Source: Bacteroidota bacterium (GTDB taxonomy: Bacteria; Zhuqueibacterota; JdFR-76; DREG01). Taken from it: DNA of 7,346 nt. The position numbers and the translations under genes are program-made. Position 1 is the stretch's first letter; each line of letters begins with the position of its first letter. Below the pieces are notes generated by a model. The model ran no database searches. It saw only the letters and a list, made by a program, of their open reading frames with translations, and had not been told where the DNA came from. Shown one piece after another: positions 6,022 through 7,346 of the stretch. The stretch is taken from NCBI GenBank assembly GCA_030624545.1, contig JAUXJX010000088.1:1-7346 (forward strand), read 5' to 3'.

Positions 6022-6034
6022 CCACAAAATGTGG
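6022..6034 (+). promoter_or_regulatory. Small hairpin in place of a ribosome site before the kinase
   Basis: CCACA-AAA-TGTGG forms a 5-bp stem ending 6 nt before the ATG at 6041, where a Shine-Dalgarno would be expected; none is visible. It also contains an in-frame ATG at 6029 that would add four residues. It may limit kinase translation, or the true signal may be leaderless or coupled initiation. Confidence 0.3.
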
Positions 6035-6040
6035 ATCAGC

Positions 6041-7346
6041 ATGACAAAAAGAATTCTCACACTAGGCCTTGATTATGGCACAGAAACGGCGCGGGCATTG
6101 CTGGTGGACACCAAGACCGGCGAGGAGATTGCAGCAGCCGTTTCCGCCTATCCTAACGGCGTGATCGAATCCGAGCTTCCCGATGGCACCCGTCTTGAGC
6201 CGGAGACAGCGCTGCAGGATCCGCGCGATTATTTAACTGTGCTCGAGAAAATTGTGCCACAAGCGATGAATGAAGGCGGAGTTCAGGCCGAAGAAGTCAT
6301 CGGTATCGGCGTTGATTTCACCGCCTCTTCGGTCTTACCTACCTTAGCGGATGGCACTCCATTATGCACTCTTTCCGAATACGCTTCGGAACCTTTTGCT
6401 TGGGTTAAACTCTGGAAGGACCATGCAGCCCAGCCAGAGGCTGAGGAAATGAATGAACTTGCGGAATCCCGTGGAGAGGCCTTTTTATCGCGATATGGCG
6501 GGCGCCTTTCTTCCGAGTGGATGTTTCCCAAAACCCTGCGGATGCTACATATGGCGCCTGACGTTTACAATTCAGCAGAACGCATCATAGAAGCTGGCGA
6601 TTGGCTGGTATGGCAGTTGTGTGGTAAAGAGCAGCGAAGCGCCTGCCAGGCCGGTTACAAAGGCCTCTGGTCTAAAAGCGACGGTTATCCCTCGGAAGAC
6701 TATCTTCGTAACCTGAGTCCGCAGTTTGCCACATTTGTCACAGAGAAACTCTCGGCTGATATTTATCCTTTGGGAAATCCCGCCGGGGGTCTGCAAGAAA
6801 TATGGGCGCAGAAAATGGGACTATTGGCAGGCACTCCCGTTGCAATTGCCATAATCGATGCTCATGCGGCGGTTTTGGGCAGCTCCGTTGCGGAGGCAGG
6901 CAAAATGGTGCTTGCCCTTGGAACCAGCACCTGCCACCTGGTCATGCACCGCGAGAATATTCCTGCAAGGGGCATAGCCGCTATTGTCGAAGATGGCATT
7001 GTACCCGGCTTGGTTGCTTATGAATCCGGCCAATCTGCCGTTGGTGACATTTTTTCTTGGTTCGTCAAGAATCAGGTTCCCGCGCGCTACGAAGAAGATG
7101 CAAAGGCAAAAGGGTTGGATCTATTTGCCTTCCTTGAGACGTTGGCCTCAGATATCCTTCCCGGATCGAGCGGATTGCTGGCGCTGGATTGGTGGAATGG
7201 AAATCGCTCCACATTGATGGATGCCAGTCTTTCCGGAATGATGATCGGGCTGACACTTGCTACGCGGGCAGAAGCGATTTATCGTGCCCTGATCGAGGCA
7301 ACTGCTTTCGGAACCCTCGCTATTATCGACAATCATACTCAGCAGG
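6041..7346 (+). CDS. araB: Ribulokinase (AraB type, FGGY family), C-terminus beyond the window
   Basis: ATP-dependent kinase that phosphorylates L-ribulose to L-ribulose 5-phosphate in L-arabinose catabolism. The frame is open to the window edge: 435 residues are visible of about 560 expected. The FGGY N-terminal phosphate-binding motif is GLDYGTETARALLVD (9-23). AraB-type blocks follow: ALQDPRDYL (57-65), GIGVDFTASSVLPTLADGTP (88-107), SSEWMFPKTL (157-166) and AGYKGLW (204-210). Next come IIDAHAAVLGS (271-281), LALGTSTCHLV (291-301), YESGQSAVGDIFSWFV (327-342) and ALDWWNGNRS (381-390). D273 is the expected catalytic base. A95, K207 and E328 sit where I recall L-ribulose contacts in the Bacillus halodurans enzyme. 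The start at 6041 fits family N-termini; an in-frame ATG at 6029 is the alternative, and neither has a clear ribosome site. It follows the isomerase by 121 bp on the same strand, a natural isomerase-kinase pair. Some AraB homologues accept other ketuloses, so substrate identity is probable, not proven. Confidence 0.93.
   Translation, partial: MTKRILTLGLDYGTETARALLVDTKTGEEIAAAVSAYPNGVIESELPDGTRLEPETALQDPRDYLTVLEKIVPQAMNEGGVQAEEVIGIGVDFTASSVLPTLADGTPLCTLSEYASEPFAWVKLWKDHAAQPEAEEMNELAESRGEAFLSRYGGRLSSEWMFPKTLRMLHMAPDVYNSAERIIEAGDWLVWQLCGKEQRSACQAGYKGLWSKSDGYPSEDYLRNLSPQFATFVTEKLSADIYPLGNPAGGLQEIWAQKMGLLAGTPVAIAIIDAHAAVLGSSVAEAGKMVLALGTSTCHLVMHRENIPARGIAAIVEDGIVPGLVAYESGQSAVGDIFSWFVKNQVPARYEEDAKAKGLDLFAFLETLASDILPGSSGLLALDWWNGNRSTLMDASLSGMMIGLTLATRAEAIYRALIEATAFGTLAIIDNHTQQ

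Overview
The window looks like part of a bacterial chromosome (roughly half GC) from an anaerobe or facultative anaerobe that handles methyl groups with corrinoid (B12) proteins and also catabolises sugars. No rRNA, tRNA, CRISPR array, transposase or phage gene is visible. The lineage cannot be fixed from the sequence. Two short palindromic intergenic repeats, of the kind scattered through many environmental bacterial genomes, suggest a repeat-rich environmental organism.

Layout: two divergent gene sets share a 443-bp control region (4061-4503). The minus-strand set runs leftward. It begins with a 2Fe-2S/ASKHA corrinoid-activating protein of the RACo/RamA type (4060-2219). Next come a UroD/MtaA-superfamily protein (2160-1207), an MtaC-type corrinoid protein (1037-402), and the N-terminal third of an MtaB-type methyltransferase that leaves the window at its left edge (399-1). 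MtaB starts at a TTG codon, 2 nt after the mtaC stop, so the two are probably translationally coupled. The plus-strand set is an L-fucose/L-arabinose isomerase-family protein (4504-5919) followed by an AraB-type ribulokinase that runs off the right edge (6041 onward).

How they fit: MtaB should move a methyl group from a substrate (methanol in the characterised members) to the cobalt of MtaC. The RACo-like protein should re-reduce corrinoid that drifts to Co(II). The UroD-like protein sits where an MtaA-type partner would be, but it lacks the His-x-Cys...Cys zinc motif of MtaA, so its reaction is open. The isomerase and kinase form an aldose to ketulose to ketulose-phosphate pair. Their divergence from a shared control region raises the untested idea that methyl and sugar catabolism are linked, for example through methylated sugars or methyl-esterified polysaccharides.

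Non-coding parts: the shared control region holds a candidate sigma70 promoter in each direction and several perfect dyads. The 169-bp gap inside the methyltransferase operon (1038-1206) and the 121-bp gap between isomerase and kinase (5920-6040) each hold an imperfect or nested inverted repeat.
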